Origin: Mallotus nudiflorus
Lineage: Eukaryota; Streptophyta; Magnoliopsida; Malpighiales; Euphorbiaceae
Length of the DNA stretch: 64,000 bases
Assembly: GCA_947683625.1 (NCBI GenBank)
Contig: CANTUR010001076.1
Span: 248,001 to 312,000 of the forward strand
Direction: 5' to 3'
Below are positions 36,161-52,267 of the stretch, piece after piece; position 1 is the first letter of the stretch, and each line of letters begins with the position of its first letter. A model generated the notes under the pieces. It made no database searches, had not been told where the DNA came from, and saw only the letters and a program-made list of their open reading frames with translations. The position numbers and the translations under genes are program-made.

Positions 36161-37621
36161 TGTGACATTGGGTCTAATTCTAATTCTGTGTCTATTTGTG
36201 TTTAGAATTCTAGATTGAGTCTCTAGAAGCCTAAGTTAGAGTTATTCTGATTCGTGATCATTTTTATTGTTTAGTTGCGTCGAGACCGAGGCCTAGCGGA
36301 CCATGCCCGTCAGACCAGTCTCGTGGAGCGCATCCCTATAAGTTATTATTATATATATACATTGCTTTAGGTTGCATATTTTAGAATTATATGTTTTAAA
36401 TGTAAAATTTTGCATAATTGTTTATATAAATGCTAAGTATATTTTAGGTATATTTTTAGTATATTCTTGGTATATTTTGAAATGAATGCAAGTTTTTCCT
36501 TCTAATTTATATTCAAATTGTTTTAAAGTATATTATTGATTTATTTTGGGTATATTTCATGAATTGTTTGAATTGATTTTACGTATATATACTTGAAATA
36601 TACTTAGTTTATTTTAGGTATATTTCTGGTATATATATGGTTTACTTGATCATTTTGAATGCCATTATATATTATTTATTCTCGAATGTATGTTTTATTT
36701 TTAAATGAAGGATATCAATAGAACGTGCTTCCTAGTGGGCAACACTAGGACCGAGTATGTACCGGTGCGATAGATTATAGGTTGAATTACTAACTTATTT
36801 GGGGATCATGACTTGATTGATTTGATTGATGTGAGATGTGATTGAGGGTGTGATTGCTGGAGCTCGGTTGACCAAGTGTCTCGGGACCAATCACACTGAC
36901 AGTCACTCTGCTGGAGTTCGGTCGACTTAGTGGTTGGGGACCAGTCTACTGTCCAGTTGGATTAAGTGAATTTACTTGGAATTAAGTGAGTCAGTGTGGC
37001 TAGAGTGATTTCTAATGCTAATTGAGGTTGCGATCACTTAGGGGTCTATTTGATCCTTCATAAACCGATGATTTTCAATATTATATATATAAGTGTTTTT
37101 CAGTTTCTGTGTGTACATGCCTGTATATATAATTATTATATACATATGATTGTTTGCATTTGTCAATTTATATATTATAATAATTCACTCAGTGAGATCT
37201 AACTCCCCTCAGTTGATATTTTTACAGGATAGTCTTCTTCTTCAGACCTCAACAGTAGACCTATCCGCCAAATTTCTTTTGCTCCAGCTTTATTATGTAA
37301 ATTATCTACTTAATTATTTATTATTGTATTCTAGGAAACTGTAGTAGTTATATTTATATTAGTCAAAAGTTGTACTCTTTATTATGTATGTTGATTTTAA
37401 TTCAGAGAGGCATGTCTCTGAATGTTGTACTAAAATATTTTATTTTATGATGTGTGGAGATTATTTTTATTATAATTATTGAGTTTTAAATTTTGATATA
37501 TTTTTAATTAATTTATTGTTTGTTTTTATTATATTCAAGGCTTGCTACGGGTTCTGGATTCAAAAGAATTCTCGTTCCTTAGCGCTGGTCATGGCCCCCG
37601 ATTTTGGGTCGTGACATCAAT

Positions 37622-37636
37622 CTTGCTAGAAATAAC
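37622..37636 (+). repeat. Old LTR, short middle part
   Basis: CTTGCTAGAAATAAC is left between the TCAAT duplication of the solo LTR and the start of the reverse gypsy element. Its last five bases (ATAAC) are the left target copy of that element. Confidence 0.7.
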
Positions 37637-40600
37637 TGTCACGACCCAAATCGAGGATCATGACCAATGCTAAGGAACGAGAATTCTTTCAAATCTAAAA
37701 CCCGTAGCAAACCTTAGAAGAATAAAAAAAACATGCAATAATTAAAATAAAATATGTACCATAATAAAAGTCAAATCAATATATAATAATAATCTTTGTC
37801 ATATCATAAAAAAAATATATTAATACAATATTCAGAGAAAGGCTTCTGAATTAGAACCATATACAGTAAATATAAAATACAACTCACTACTGCAGTTTTC
37901 TAGAGTACAATATAAAATTAAGTAGATAATTTACATAAACAAGTTGAGGCTGAAGAAATTTGACGGATGGGTCTACTGCTAAGGTTCAAAAAAGAAGACT
38001 CTCCTATAAAAACATCAACTGAGGGGAGTCAGATCTCACTAAGTGAATTGTTATAATATATATACATGCATTTCCTAATGTCAAATGCAATCGAACATTC
38101 GTATATAATAAATATATATACAAGCATTTCACACAGATGCTGAAAATCACTTTATATAATAATACAAAAAAAACATAAGTTTATGATGGATCAAATAGAA
38201 CCCTATTTAAACGCAACCTTGATCAATAATATCATCACTCTAGTCATACATGCTTACTTAACTCTAAATAAATTCACTTATTCCATATGGATAGTAGATT
38301 GGCTTTGAGACACTAAGTCAATTGAGCTCCAGTAGTCTGACTGTTAGTGTGATTGGCCCAGAGATACTTGGTCAACCGAGCTCCAACAACCACACTATCA
38401 ATCATATCACATCTCAAATCAATCAATCAGTCTCAATTAAATCATAATACCACAAATGATTCTCACTCAACCCTAATCTATTGCACCGGTACGTACACGG
38501 TCCTAGTGCTGCCCATTAGGTAGCACATTCTATCGGATATCCTTCATTTAAAATAAAACATACATACGGGAAATAAATAATGTAGAATGACATTCATAAT
38601 AGCAAAATAAACCACATATATACCAGAAATATACCTAAAATAAACTAAGTATATTTCGAGTATATATATATCAGATAAATTCAAATCAAACATGAAATAT
38701 ATCAAAAGTAAACCAATAATATACTTAAAAAATAATTTAAGTAGGAATTAATAGTATAACATGCATTTATTTCAAAATATACCAAAAATATACTAAAAAT
38801 ATACCTAAAATATATTTAAGCATTTAATAAAACATTTTACGAATAATTACAAATCAAAACATGTATTTTCTAAAACATGCGACCTAAGTGTGATGTATAT
38901 ATAAAATAAGAACTCACAAGTTTGCACTCCTTGAAACAGGTTCGATGGGCCCGATCCACTAGGCCTTGGTCTCGGCACAACTAAACAATAAAATAATAAT
39001 GAATTTCAGGATAATTCTAACTTATACCTCTGAAGAGACTCGATTTAAGATTATGGAACACAAACAGACACAGAATTTCAGGATCGACCCAATGTCACGT
39101 TTTACGAGAATTCTACCAAAAGTTTGACAGAACCTCCTCTGTAAAACGAACATCTCTCTACTAAAAAGTAGAGCCGGTCCTACAAGAAAATACACTTCTA
39201 AAACCGAAATTCACACAACCCTCGATTGGGACCCCGAATTGCACAATTTCTCAACCAAGGTCCACAATTCACCAAAAATCCAAATAATATAATAAATATA
39301 CTAAAATCAATAAATTTCAAAAATATCCTCAAAATATCAAAATATAGCATATTTAATCATTAAACACTCTAAATAATTATTTCACAATAATTAAATAAAA
39401 ATTCAAAAATAATAATATAATATTATTAAAAAAATCAAATTCTCAATAATTCAATATAAATTAATGAAAATCACTTTTATATATTCAAATAACTCAAATA
39501 GCATAAATATATATTAAAAATTATTAAAAACCCATTTAATCATTAATTTAGTAAATAATATATTATTTGAAAATAATTTTTGAAAATTAGTATTAATTAG
39601 TTAAAAATAGTAAATAATTTATAAAAATCATTTTATTACCTTAAGTAATTCTAAAACCAATTAAAACATAATATTTAGCTATAATTTTAACAAAATTACA
39701 CATTTAACCTAATAATTCAAAATATCCATAATAACTAATATTTCCCAAAAATTCTATAAAAATCATATAAAATCATTAAAATTATTTTACCAACATATAT
39801 AATACTAATATTAACTAAAACACATATTTAACCAATAATTTCAACAAAAATACTAATTTAACCCAATAATCCAATATTTACATAAACTATAAATATTACT
39901 AAAAATTATATAATATTCACAAAAATTAATTTCTCAACACTAAAATTAATATCAACCTAATATAACACCAAATCAACCAATTTTATAAATTAATAAATTA
40001 ATTTACGAAAATTCAATAAATAATAATAAAATATTCAAAATTCACAAAAATTAAAATAAATTCCAAAAATTCAAACAAAAATATAAACATGTAGATTAAG
40101 CTACCAAGATCAACTTTAGTAAAGAGAGTTTGCAAGATTCATCAAGATTTAAATTAAAAAAAATTGGAAACCCTAATAGCTCAAAAACTAAAAATCAACA
40201 AAACACAAAAACAAATGGATTAGAGCTAAAACAGAGGTTGGATTCATGCTCATCGGTGCTTAGGGAGTTGTTAGACATCGGAATGGCTCGAAAAGGTGGC
40301 TGAAAGAAGAGGTTGGCCATAAAGAATGGAAGTTGTTGTCGTGCTTTGAGCGAGTTGTTGCTAACGCTGGAGAAGAAGAAGAAAGGCAGTAGAGGCGATA
40401 GGGAGTGGTGGTGGTTGCTAGACAATCGGATGACACTCTGACAGCAAGAAGATCGGACGATGGCACAGGGAGGGAAGAAGCACTGTAGGTTTCTATGTTT
40501 GTATGTTTGCATTCTTCAGTTTTGTATGTATATATGTATATATTAAAGTTTATAATATAATATAATATAATAAAACTTTATATTATAGTATTATACAATA

Positions 40601-41030
40601 TAACATTAAATCTCCACCACATATATTCACACATACACACATATATTAACATATATATATATATATATAATAATATACATACATAATATACATAATATAA
40701 ATTAACATTAAATAATAATGATACAAATAATGAAATAATTTAATAATAAAATAAATCGTGTAAGTTGATAAAAATAATAGTAGAAATAATGATGCACTAA
40801 ACTAAATATTCTTAAATAATACTATCCGAACATATAAATATACACAATGAAATTTAAATGTACATAATAATAAGTTCAAAATAAAAATATTTACGTAGAA
40901 AATTTAATTAAACATAAAATAATAGTAATTAATCACAAAATAGTAAAATAATTAATTTAGCTTTTAAATTTTATTTAACACTGCATATCTCATTATATAA
41001 TAAAATAATTTAAAAACTAGGGTTATTACA
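37637..41030 (-). repeat. 3' LTR of the reverse gypsy element
   Basis: Read on minus it starts TGTAATAACCC (41030) and ends GGGTCGTGACA (37637), 3394 bp. A polypurine tract (41032-41043) adjoins its start. The target site is ATAAC at 37632-37636, against ATAAT at 62165-62169 on the far side (4 of 5 match). It carries the stem-loop block at 39100-39173. Confidence 0.94.
39100..39173 (-). other. Conserved double stem-loop block (reverse 3' LTR)
   Basis: CTCTACT and AGTAGAG arms lie at 39156-39173, and CGTTTTAC (39100-39107) pairs with GTAAAACG near 39141. The inner stem is kept through G-T pairs. Confidence 0.7.
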
Positions 41031-41031
41031 G

Positions 41032-41043
41032 TCTCCCATCCTT
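41032..41043 (-). other. Polypurine tract of reverse gypsy element
   Basis: On minus it reads AAGGATGGGAGA directly before the LTR start, a less regular tract than in the tandem elements. Confidence 0.65.
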
Positions 41044-41087
41044 ATAAGAATTCGTTCCCGAATTCAAAGATAGAATAATTATAAGAA

Positions 41088-44000
41088 TTAAGGAGGAAAG
41101 AGATACGGGTAAGAAACTCACATTTCAGCTTCGGTCTCCCAAGTATGCTCTTCTACACTATTGCTTAGCCATAACACCTTGACCATCGGAATATGCTTCG
41201 AACACAATTGTCAAACTTAATAATCCATGATCACAGCAGGTTCTTCCACAAATGTCAAGTCTTCACTCACTTCCACGCTATCAAGCTACAACACGTGCGA
41301 AGGGTCTGAAATATACTTCCTCAGCATCGAGATATGGAACACTGGATGCACTTGAGATAGACTCGGAGGCAAAGCCAACCAATATGCAACAGTGCTCACT
41401 CTCTTTAGAATCTCGAACGGTCCAATATACCTCAGTGCTAGCTTACCCTTCCTACCAAATCTCATCACACCCTTTATCAAAGATACCTTCAAAAACACAT
41501 AGTCTCTTACTTGGAACTCCACATCTCTAGGATCCACATAGCTCTTTTGCCTGCTAACTGCAATCTCTAGTCTCCTTTTGATCACAGTAACTTTCTTTAC
41601 AACATCCTCAACCATCTCAGGTCCAGTCAATGCTCTGTCCTCAATCTCATCCTAACTCAGAGGGGATCTACACTTCCTTCCATACAAAGCCTCATATGGT
41701 GTCATTCCAATACTGTTATGGTAGTTGTTATTAAAAGCGAACTCCACAAGTGGCAAATGATCATCCTCGCTACCTTCTAGATCTAAAACACACATCCTTA
41801 ACATATCTTTCAGTGTCTGGATTATCCTCTTAGACTGACAATCTATAGAAGGATGAAAAGTAGTATTGAAATCCAACCTGGTGCCCATCGCTTCCTGTAA
41901 CTTATGCCAAAAATGAGAAGTAAACACTAAACCTCTGTCTGACTCAATGGACACAGGTACTCCATGAAGGCACACAATATGCTTTACATATAGCATTGCC
42001 AATCTAGCTATATAATAAGTGGCTTTCATAGGCAAGAAATGTGCAGACTTGGTCAACCTGTCCACTGTCACCCATATGGAATCGTATTTATCCTTAGAAT
42101 GAGGTAAACCAACCATAAAATCCATAGCAATCCTTTCCCACACTTCCACTCAGGAATAGGAAGAGGCTGAAGCTTCCCAAAAGGCTTTTGATGTTCAGCT
42201 TTCACCTACTGACACATCAAACATTTAGCAACATAATCAGCTACATCCTTCTTCAGTCCATCCCACTAGTACAAATCTTTGATACTATGGTACATCTTAG
42301 TGACACTTGGATATACGCTATAGGCTATAGAATGTGCTTCCTCAAGGATCTCTTCTCTCAAATTATCCACATTAGGAACACACAATCTACAACTAATCCA
42401 TAAAATACCTTCTTCATCAAGTGTGAAATCAGTGAACTTTCTAGCTCGAACATTATTTGCAAGCTCTTCCAAAATAGGATCTCGGCTTTGAGTTGCCTTA
42501 ATCCTATCTCTCAACATAGATCGTACCTTGAACTGAGCTAGCAGTCCACCAGATCTACTCACCTTCATCATTAGACCTTGATCCACTAACTCATGCAACT
42601 CTTGGATCAACAGTCTCCTCTCCATACTAATATAAGCAAGACTACAAGAGGACTTTCTACTCAAGGCATTTGCTACCATATTAGCCTTGCCTGGATGATA
42701 AAGGATTTCATAATCATAATCTTTCAACAGTTCCAACCATCTCCTTTGCCTCAGATTCAGATCTCTCTACTGGAAAATGTACTTAAGGCTCTTGTGATTA
42801 GTAAAAATCTCACAAGTCACCCCGTACAGATAATCTCTCCAGATCTTAAGAGCAAAGATCACTGCAACCATCTCTAGGTCATGGGTAGGATAATTCTATT
42901 CATGCTTCTTCAACTACCTTGAAGCATAGGCTATTACCTTACCATTCTGCATCAACACACAACCTAGGCCAACTCTAAAGGCATCAAAATACACTGTGAA
43001 CTTACCTACTCAATTAGGCAAAGCCAAAACTAGAGTTGTGGTCAAATTTTCCTTCAGCAACTGAAAACTATTCTCACAAGCTTCTGACCACTCAAACTTC
43101 ACATTCTTCTGAGTCAAGCAAGTCATAGGAGCTGCAATTCTAGAAAAATCCTATACAAACCTCCTATAATACCCAGCTAAACCCAAATAACTTTAAATCT
43201 CAGTAACTGAAGTCGATCTAGGCCACTCAGACACTGCCTTAATCTTTTGTGGATTAACCTAGATACCCTCTTTAGACACCACGCGTCCAAGGAATGCAAC
43301 ACTCTCCAACCAGAAATCACACTTCAAGAATTTAGCATAAAGCTGATTTTCTCTCAGTATCTGTAGCACAGTCCTCAAGTGATATATGTGCTCTTCTATA
43401 CTCTTCGAATACACTAGTATATCATCGATGAAGACTACCATAAACTGATCCATATATGGTATGAATACCCTATTCATCATATCCATAAAAGCTGCTGGTA
43501 TGTTAGTCAAACCAATCAATATCACCAGAAACTCATAGTGGCTAAATAGAGTATGGAATGTCATTTTAGGAACATCAGCTTCTCTAATCCGTAACTGATG
43601 ATAACCCGACCTCAAATCAATCTTAGAAAAGAACTGTGCACCCCAAAGCTTATCAAACAAGTCATCTATCCTCAGAAGAGGATGCTTGTTCTTTACTATC
43701 ACCTTATTCAGCTCTCTATAGTCTATGCATTGTCTTAGGGTACCATCCTTCTTTCTCACAAACAGGACTGGTGCACCCCAAAGAGAAACACTAGGTCTGA
43801 TAAAACCCTTATCTAGTAATTCCTGCAACTGCTCCTTCAACTCTTTCAACTCTGTTAGAGCCATTATGTAGGGTGACATCGAAATAGGAGTAGTGCCTGG
43901 AACCATATCTATACAGAACTCAATCTCTTTATGAGGTGGTAAACCTAGTAGCTCCTCAAGAAAAATATCAAGAAACTCACAGGCAATAGGAACCTCTATG

Positions 44001-44640
44001 AGTGACAACTTCTCCACTGAAGTATCCTTGACTAATGCCAAATAACCCTGACAACCCTTCCTCAACATCTTCCTAGTCGTGATATTGGAGATGGGATTCT
44101 GAGGTGCAGAACTCTTATCACCAACAAACTTAAACTCTTCTTCATTAGGAATTTTGAAAATCACATTTTCACTCTGATAATCCATAATGACATAATGTTG
44201 AGACAACCAATTCATATCGAGGATAATGTCAAATTCCATCACATTCAATAACACCAAATCTATGAGCAATTCTCTACCTCCGATGAAAACTGGACAACCA
44301 GAAAGAGCAACATCGGTGTCCAAAGAATCACTTAGAGGAGTGGTAACAGATAAAGAAAAAGCCATCCTCGAAGCTTGCCAACAAAACTTGAAAGCAAAAA
44401 CAGGAGAAACAAAGGAATGCTTAGCACCCGGATCAAACAGAACCTAAGCATCCAGGTAATAAATAGAAATAATACCTGCCATGACTGCATTAGATGCCTG
44501 AGCATCCTGCTGAGTGAGGTGGAAAACTCTAGCCTGACCTTGACCTCCTTACTGACTGGTAAAAGCCTGGCCAAAACCTCTAGCACCTCCTTTAGTACCT
44601 TTACCACATCCCTATTAAGCAATAATATGAGTTAAAACTC
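41088..44640 (-). pseudogene. Ty3/gypsy protease-to-chromodomain region of reverse element
   Basis: Read on minus: a protease-like Asp-Pro-Gly-Ala near 44425, RT with FIDD near 43421-43432, RNase H at about 42660-42990, integrase zinc region and core at about 42290-41650, and a chromodomain-like tail ending with a stop at 41088. The longest intact stretch is 44365-43259 (protease C-terminus to RT). Stops and frameshifts interrupt the rest, for example near 43140-43200, 42270, 42140 and 41650. It is clearly homologous to the copies at 8225-11658 but visibly diverged. It is not functional. Confidence 0.92.
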
Positions 44641-45606
44641 GGGTGCTGAGTTGGAGGTAATTGAAAAGGAACTGGTGTTGCACTGGCGATCGATTGCTGT
44701 GGAAACTGCAGAATCTGCTGTGGCTGATAACCAGAATAGGGACATGATCTGGCATAGTGTCCCATCTATCTGCATCAAAAATAAGTCAGTGGCATCATGT
44801 AACATGGTTCCTGATGGACTCTACCACACGTCTGATAAACACTAGCTACTGACCCATAACTGTGACCATTGCTACTGCTAGAGGCACCTGACCTAAATCT
44901 GATCGGTCTGCACTGACCTCCATAACCATGTCCACTATTCCTATGCACTCTCTGCTGCTATCTTTATCTCTACTGCACTAGGCCTCTCTATTTACTACTC
45001 AAACCAATCTGAAAGCTCGAATACGGAGTAGTCTGAAATCCTCCTAACTGAGTGCCCAGCTGGTAATAATTAGGCATAGCTCCTTGCCTAACTAGCCTTA
45101 ACTCAATCTCCTTGGCCAACTTTATCATTGACTATAGAGTAAGGCCTATTGTAGGCATCCCAACAAAAGCAAAACCCAAACTAGTAACATATGTGGTGAC
45201 GGCGAAATACTGATCTCGCATCAGATCCTTTGCATATCTACCGAGTTAAAGAAACTCTCTGGTGTAGTCCTCAACAGATCTATCACCTCTGGAGACACTC
45301 GTCAGCCAGAGTCTGTAACTCATACGGAGTGGCTCTGGGCAAAATCTCCTCATAAATCGCTCTCTGAACTGTGCCCAAGTCATCGTAGTCATATAAGGCT
45401 GAATCATCTGTATAAACCAATCCAGGGCTGGTCCCTCTACTAACAGCTCTACAATCATAATCCGTTGATACTCAATGTGAGTAGTCCAAGTCCTCATCTC
45501 GATAGCATAAAAAAAGTCCAACGGATCTGAAGTCCTATCAAAGGCTATCTGACCAACTTTGGCGTAGAATAGCGCTGCCTCAGGGTCAGACATACCCTAA
45601 TGATAG
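44641..45606 (-). pseudogene. gag of reverse gypsy element, part after the nested LTR
   Basis: The gag core (45593-45246 reads MSDPEAALFYAKVGQIAF to YTREFL) is followed by a damaged linker and the CCHC zinc knuckle near 44750-44800. The N-terminal piece is at 47987-48224, split off by the solo LTR inserted at 45606. Confidence 0.88.
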
Positions 45607-47986
<2,380 letters not shown>

Positions 47987-48224
47987 AATAGACAAGCTAA
48001 ATTGGCGATGCAACTGGAGGTATTGGAGCATCCTTGTACTCAGGCTCTACAGGTTCCTCATCCTGTAGCTCACGCTGTCTACAATGACCTGTCGCTCCTC
48101 GAGGTCGACCTCTATTACGACCTCTGTGCCTAGCTGGTAGCTCAGGAGATAAAACTTTATCCTGAAAGGACTCATCATCCTCAGCCTCAATGATCGATGG
48201 AGCGACACACACTCATTTCCTCAT
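47987..48224 (-). pseudogene. gag N-terminal part of reverse gypsy element
   Basis: ATG at 48224 (minus) is followed at the fourth codon by TGA, as in the tandem copy at 6926. The basic Arg/Gly-rich stretch and PVEPEY motif follow to the solo LTR junction. Confidence 0.85.
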
Positions 48225-48407
48225 TCTGAAAAGACAACAAAAGGATTCAGACAAAATAGACAACTAAGGATTACGCAGAAAACTAAATCAAGGAAAACTA
48301 ATCAAAGACATACTTGAACATAATTAACTGCAGTAGTTTCAAAGAAAACACAACTCTGAAAAACTAGGGCCACAACTCTAACAATTTAGGCCCAGAAACA
48401 AATCCAA

Positions 48408-48419
48408 GCTCTGATACCA
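48408..48419 (-). other. Primer binding site of reverse gypsy element
   Basis: GCTCTGATACCA on + (TGGTATCAGAGC on minus) lies 4 bp from the 5' LTR edge at 48424. Confidence 0.92.
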
Positions 48420-48423
48420 ACTT

Positions 48424-49047
48424 TGTCATGACCCAAATCGGGGACCATGACCAGCGTTAGGGAACAAGAATTCTTTTGAATCTGAAACCATAGCAAGCCT
48501 TAAAAGAATAAAAAAATATGTAATAATTAAAACAAAATATGCACCATAATAAAACTCAAATTAATATATCATAATAATCTCTATCATATCATAAAATAAA
48601 ATATATTAATACAATATTTAGAGAAAGACCTCTGAATTAAAACTACTTACAGTAAATATAAAATACAACTCACTACTGCAGTTTTATAGAGTATAATATA
48701 AAATTAAGTGGATAATTTACATAAATAAGCTGGGGCTGAAGAAATATGGTGGATAGGTCTATTACTGAGGTCCAAAGAAGAAGACTCTCTTGTAAAAACA
48801 TCAACTGAGGGGAGTCAGATCTCATTGAGTGAATTATTATAATATATACACATGCATTTCCTAATGTCAAATGCAATTAAACATTCGTATATAATAAATA
48901 TATCTACAAGCATTTCACACAAATGCTGAAAATCACTTTATAATATAATACAAAAAAAACATAAGTTTATGAAGGATCAAATAAAACTCTATTTAAATGT
49001 AACCTCGATCAACAATATAATCACTTTAGCCATACAGGCTGACTTAT
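48424..49047 (-). repeat. 5' LTR of reverse gypsy element, part 1 (3' end)
   Basis: Begins TGTCATGACCC and matches the other LTR from 37637 to about 38280. A solo LTR with duplication CTTAT interrupts it. Parts 1-3 together (624, 1540 and 1176 bp) make about 3.34 kb, fitting the 3394-bp partner. Confidence 0.92.
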
Positions 49048-52000
49048 TGTCACGACCCAAAACAGGGGCCATGACCGGCGCTAGGGAACGGGAATTCTTT
49101 CGAATCCAAAACTCGTAGCAAGCCTAAAAATAAAATAAAACATGCAATAGTAATAACAATATATATAATGCAGCGGAAATAAAAATCATAAATATCACAA
49201 TAACATTTCCACCAACTGGATTTAAATCAAATCCTCATCATTACATATATATAAACTCTTTTAATACAAATCCAGTTCAAATATAATACAACGTCTCTTT
49301 AAGTATTTAATGACTACTGCAGTGTCTAGATAAAATAAAACTCAAGACTTAAGGAAGCAGTTTACACAAAGAAGCCCGGGCGGAAGAAATCCAGCGTACA
49401 GGCCTGCTACTGAGGTCTGAAGACGATGACTCTGCTGAAAAATAGTCAATGGAGGGGAGTCATACCTCACTGAGTGAATTACTATAATATATATACATGC
49501 ATACTAAATGAAAATGCATACAATCAACAGTATATATCTAATATGTATATTTACAGGCAAATACACACAGATGCAATAAAATCATTTTATATATTTTTAT
49601 TGAAAATCACAGTTTATGAAGGATCAAATAGAACCCTACGATATCGCAACCTCAAAACAGTGTTAGACAACACTCTAGCCATACAGGCTCACTTATTCCA
49701 AATATGTCCACTTATTCCATTTAGACAGTAGACTGGCCCCGAGACACTAAGTCAACCGAGCTCCAGCAGTCTAACTATCAATATGATTGGCCCTGAGACA
49801 CTTGGTCAACCGAGCTCCAGCAATCACACCTCCAAACCATATCTCACATATCAAATAATCATATACAATCAATATCCACAAATAGTTAGTAGTATAGCCT
49901 AAATGCTATAAGCGTACTGGTACGTACTTGGTCCTAGTGCTGCCCACTAGGTAGCACGTTCTATTGATATCCTTCAATAATAAATATAAAACATACATTC
50001 ACAAATAAATGATGCATGAATTTAAATAAAATAGCAACATAAACCATATATATACCGGAAATATACCAAAAGTAAACCAGGTATATTTCGAATATATATA
50101 CGTCAAATAAATCCAATCAAATTATAAATTAAGCTAGAAATATATTTAAAAACATTTTAAATATAATTTATTAATAAAACATGCATATAATTTAATATAT
50201 ACCAAAAATAAACAAAAAATATACTTAAATACTAATCACGTTATTTATGCATATTTAATCAAAATAAAACATATATTCTAAAATCATGCATCCTAAAGCA
50301 TATATATATAAAATAGTAACTTACACTTAGTGCGCTCCATGAGATGGGTCCGATGGGCCTGGTCCACTAGGCCTCGGTCTCGGCGCAACTAAACAAACAA
50401 TAACGACAGGAATCATAATAAACCTAACAGAAAATCTTAGAACTCGATCTAGAATATTAAACACAAAATCAAAATTAGGGTTCGATCGGATATCATGTTT
50501 TACGAGAATTCTACCAAAAATTCAGCAGAACCTCCCCTGTAAAATGGACATCTCTCTACTCAAAGAGTAGAGTCGACCCTGCAAAGAAACACACTTCGAA
50601 AAACAAGCTCAACCACTCATCCACAACCCCTCGGTCGGACTCCAAACTACAGTCTACCGACCGGGGTCCACAATCACAGAATAATTTCAAAAATACCAAA
50701 AATACCCTTATAACATAGAAATACATTTAATAAGTATAAATTACATTATTAACCTTAAAACACATTAAAAACCAATAAAAACTCATTTTATTAGAAAAAT
50801 GGTATATTATATATATAATTGAAAATAATTCACGAAAAATAGTTTTAATTAGTTAAAAATACTAAATAATTTGTAGAAATAATTTTATTACCTTAAATAA
50901 CTATTAAAACCAATTAAATTACATTTTTAGCCAATTTAGGGTAAAATTACCAAAATACCCCTATATATATAAATATACTATAATTACTTCAAAAATTCAC
51001 CAAAAATAGTATAATTATCCAAAATTAATTTTCTCAACATATTTATCAATAATATCAATAATTAAACTCAATTAACCAATAAATTTCAATTTAAAACACA
51101 ATTAACCCTAATTTTCCAAAATTACCTAAACTAATAAAATTCAAAATAAATACATATAAATTCATAAAAATTACAAATAAATTTCTATAATTAATTTAAA
51201 CACCTATAATTATCATAAAACATAATTTCATAATTTAATTAATTAATTTCCAAAAATTAGAAAATAATATTAAAATATTCAAAAATACCCAAAAATCAAA
51301 ATAATCTCCAAAAATTCCACAAAAATTCCTACATGTAGATTAAGATAAGGGAAACAACATTTGTGAAGGAATTTTTCATGAATAAATCAAATTGAAGTTC
51401 AAAAAATTCAAGAACTCTAATAGGCCAAAATTGAAAAATCGAAACCTAAGCAAATCAAGACCATTTCAACTCAAACCAAAGCTAGAATCAAACTCACTAG
51501 AGCTCAAGGAAAAGAAAGAGACTGGCGGTGTCGAAAATGGTGGCCGAAAACATCGTGATCGACGGTGAAGAAGAATTTGGCTTCTCCGGCCAAAATCAAC
51601 CTCCAAATGCCGAAAACGGCTGCTACAGGCGGCGAGGAAGGTTGGGGAAGGTGGTGGCACGCCGGACGGCACACCAACGGCAAGGAAATGGTGTGACAGG
51701 CGGTGGAACAGCGATGGAGGCAAATCGGGGAAGGAGGAAGTCGGGGGCAATTATGTAATTTTCCAAACTTTCATTTTTTTGACTTATAATATGTATATAT
51801 ATATACTTTATACTATATATTAAAATAATATTAAATTACACACATTAAATATACACCACACACTTAATATTTAATATTTTAAAATTTAATAATAAATAAA
51901 AATAATTAAATAACAGTAAAATTAATAAACAAATAATAAAATATTAGGGTAATATTAATTAAACCCTAATTAAATAAATAAGTACACATATACATGTTAT

Positions 52001-52262
52001 CTAGTATTTTAAAATATGTATGAGCTCATGCAAGTCCGTAAATATATTTAAAATAATTAATAGTAAATTATTTACGTGAAAATTTCCCCGAAAATGCAAG
52101 TCCCGGGAAAATTTTACGTAAAGCACTTAAAATAATAATAAAAAATTAAAATTCAATTTAAATTAAATAAAAGCTTATGAAATATCAATATTATATTTAA
52201 AAATTATTAACACTGCATATCCTAATGCAGTATTAAAATATTTAAAAACACGGGATATTACA
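49048..52262 (-). repeat. Solo gypsy LTR, family A, reverse orientation
   Basis: TGTCACGACCC to CGGGATATTACA on +, 3215 bp, flanked by the exact duplication CTTAT (49043-49047 and 52263-52267). The GC-rich leader island lies at 51480-51760 and the open frames there are not genes. The stem-loop block is at 50497-50572 and the CCTAGTG hairpin at 49933-49951. Confidence 0.95.
50497..50572 (-). other. Conserved double stem-loop block (reverse solo LTR)
   Basis: CTCTACTC (50554-50561), AAA, GAGTAGAG (50565-50572), with the second hairpin's GTTTTAC arm at 50497-50503. Confidence 0.72.
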
Positions 52263-52267
52263 CTTAT

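Larger units (their letters stand above)
34249..37616 (+). repeat. Solo gypsy LTR, second family
   Basis: TGTAATAACCC to GGGTCGTGACA, 3368 bp, flanked by the exact duplication TCAAT (34244-34248 and 37617-37621). It has an (AT)n run near 34517-34559, a GC-rich leader at 34800-35040, the stem-loop block at 36087-36160 and the CCTAGTG hairpin at 36731-36749. Confidence 0.94.

Noticed and set aside
40195..40512. Ser/Phe-rich frames, similar ones at 61417-61623
   Set aside because: Both are the leader island in the two LTRs of the same reverse element. The frames differ by indels and have no domain.
44226..44845. Plus-strand frames opposite the reverse element's gag/protease
   Set aside because: Antisense shadows of the minus-strand polyprotein.
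51466..51758. Open frames on both strands of about 76-94 codons
   Set aside because: Leader island of the reverse solo LTR; not conserved as protein in sister LTRs.
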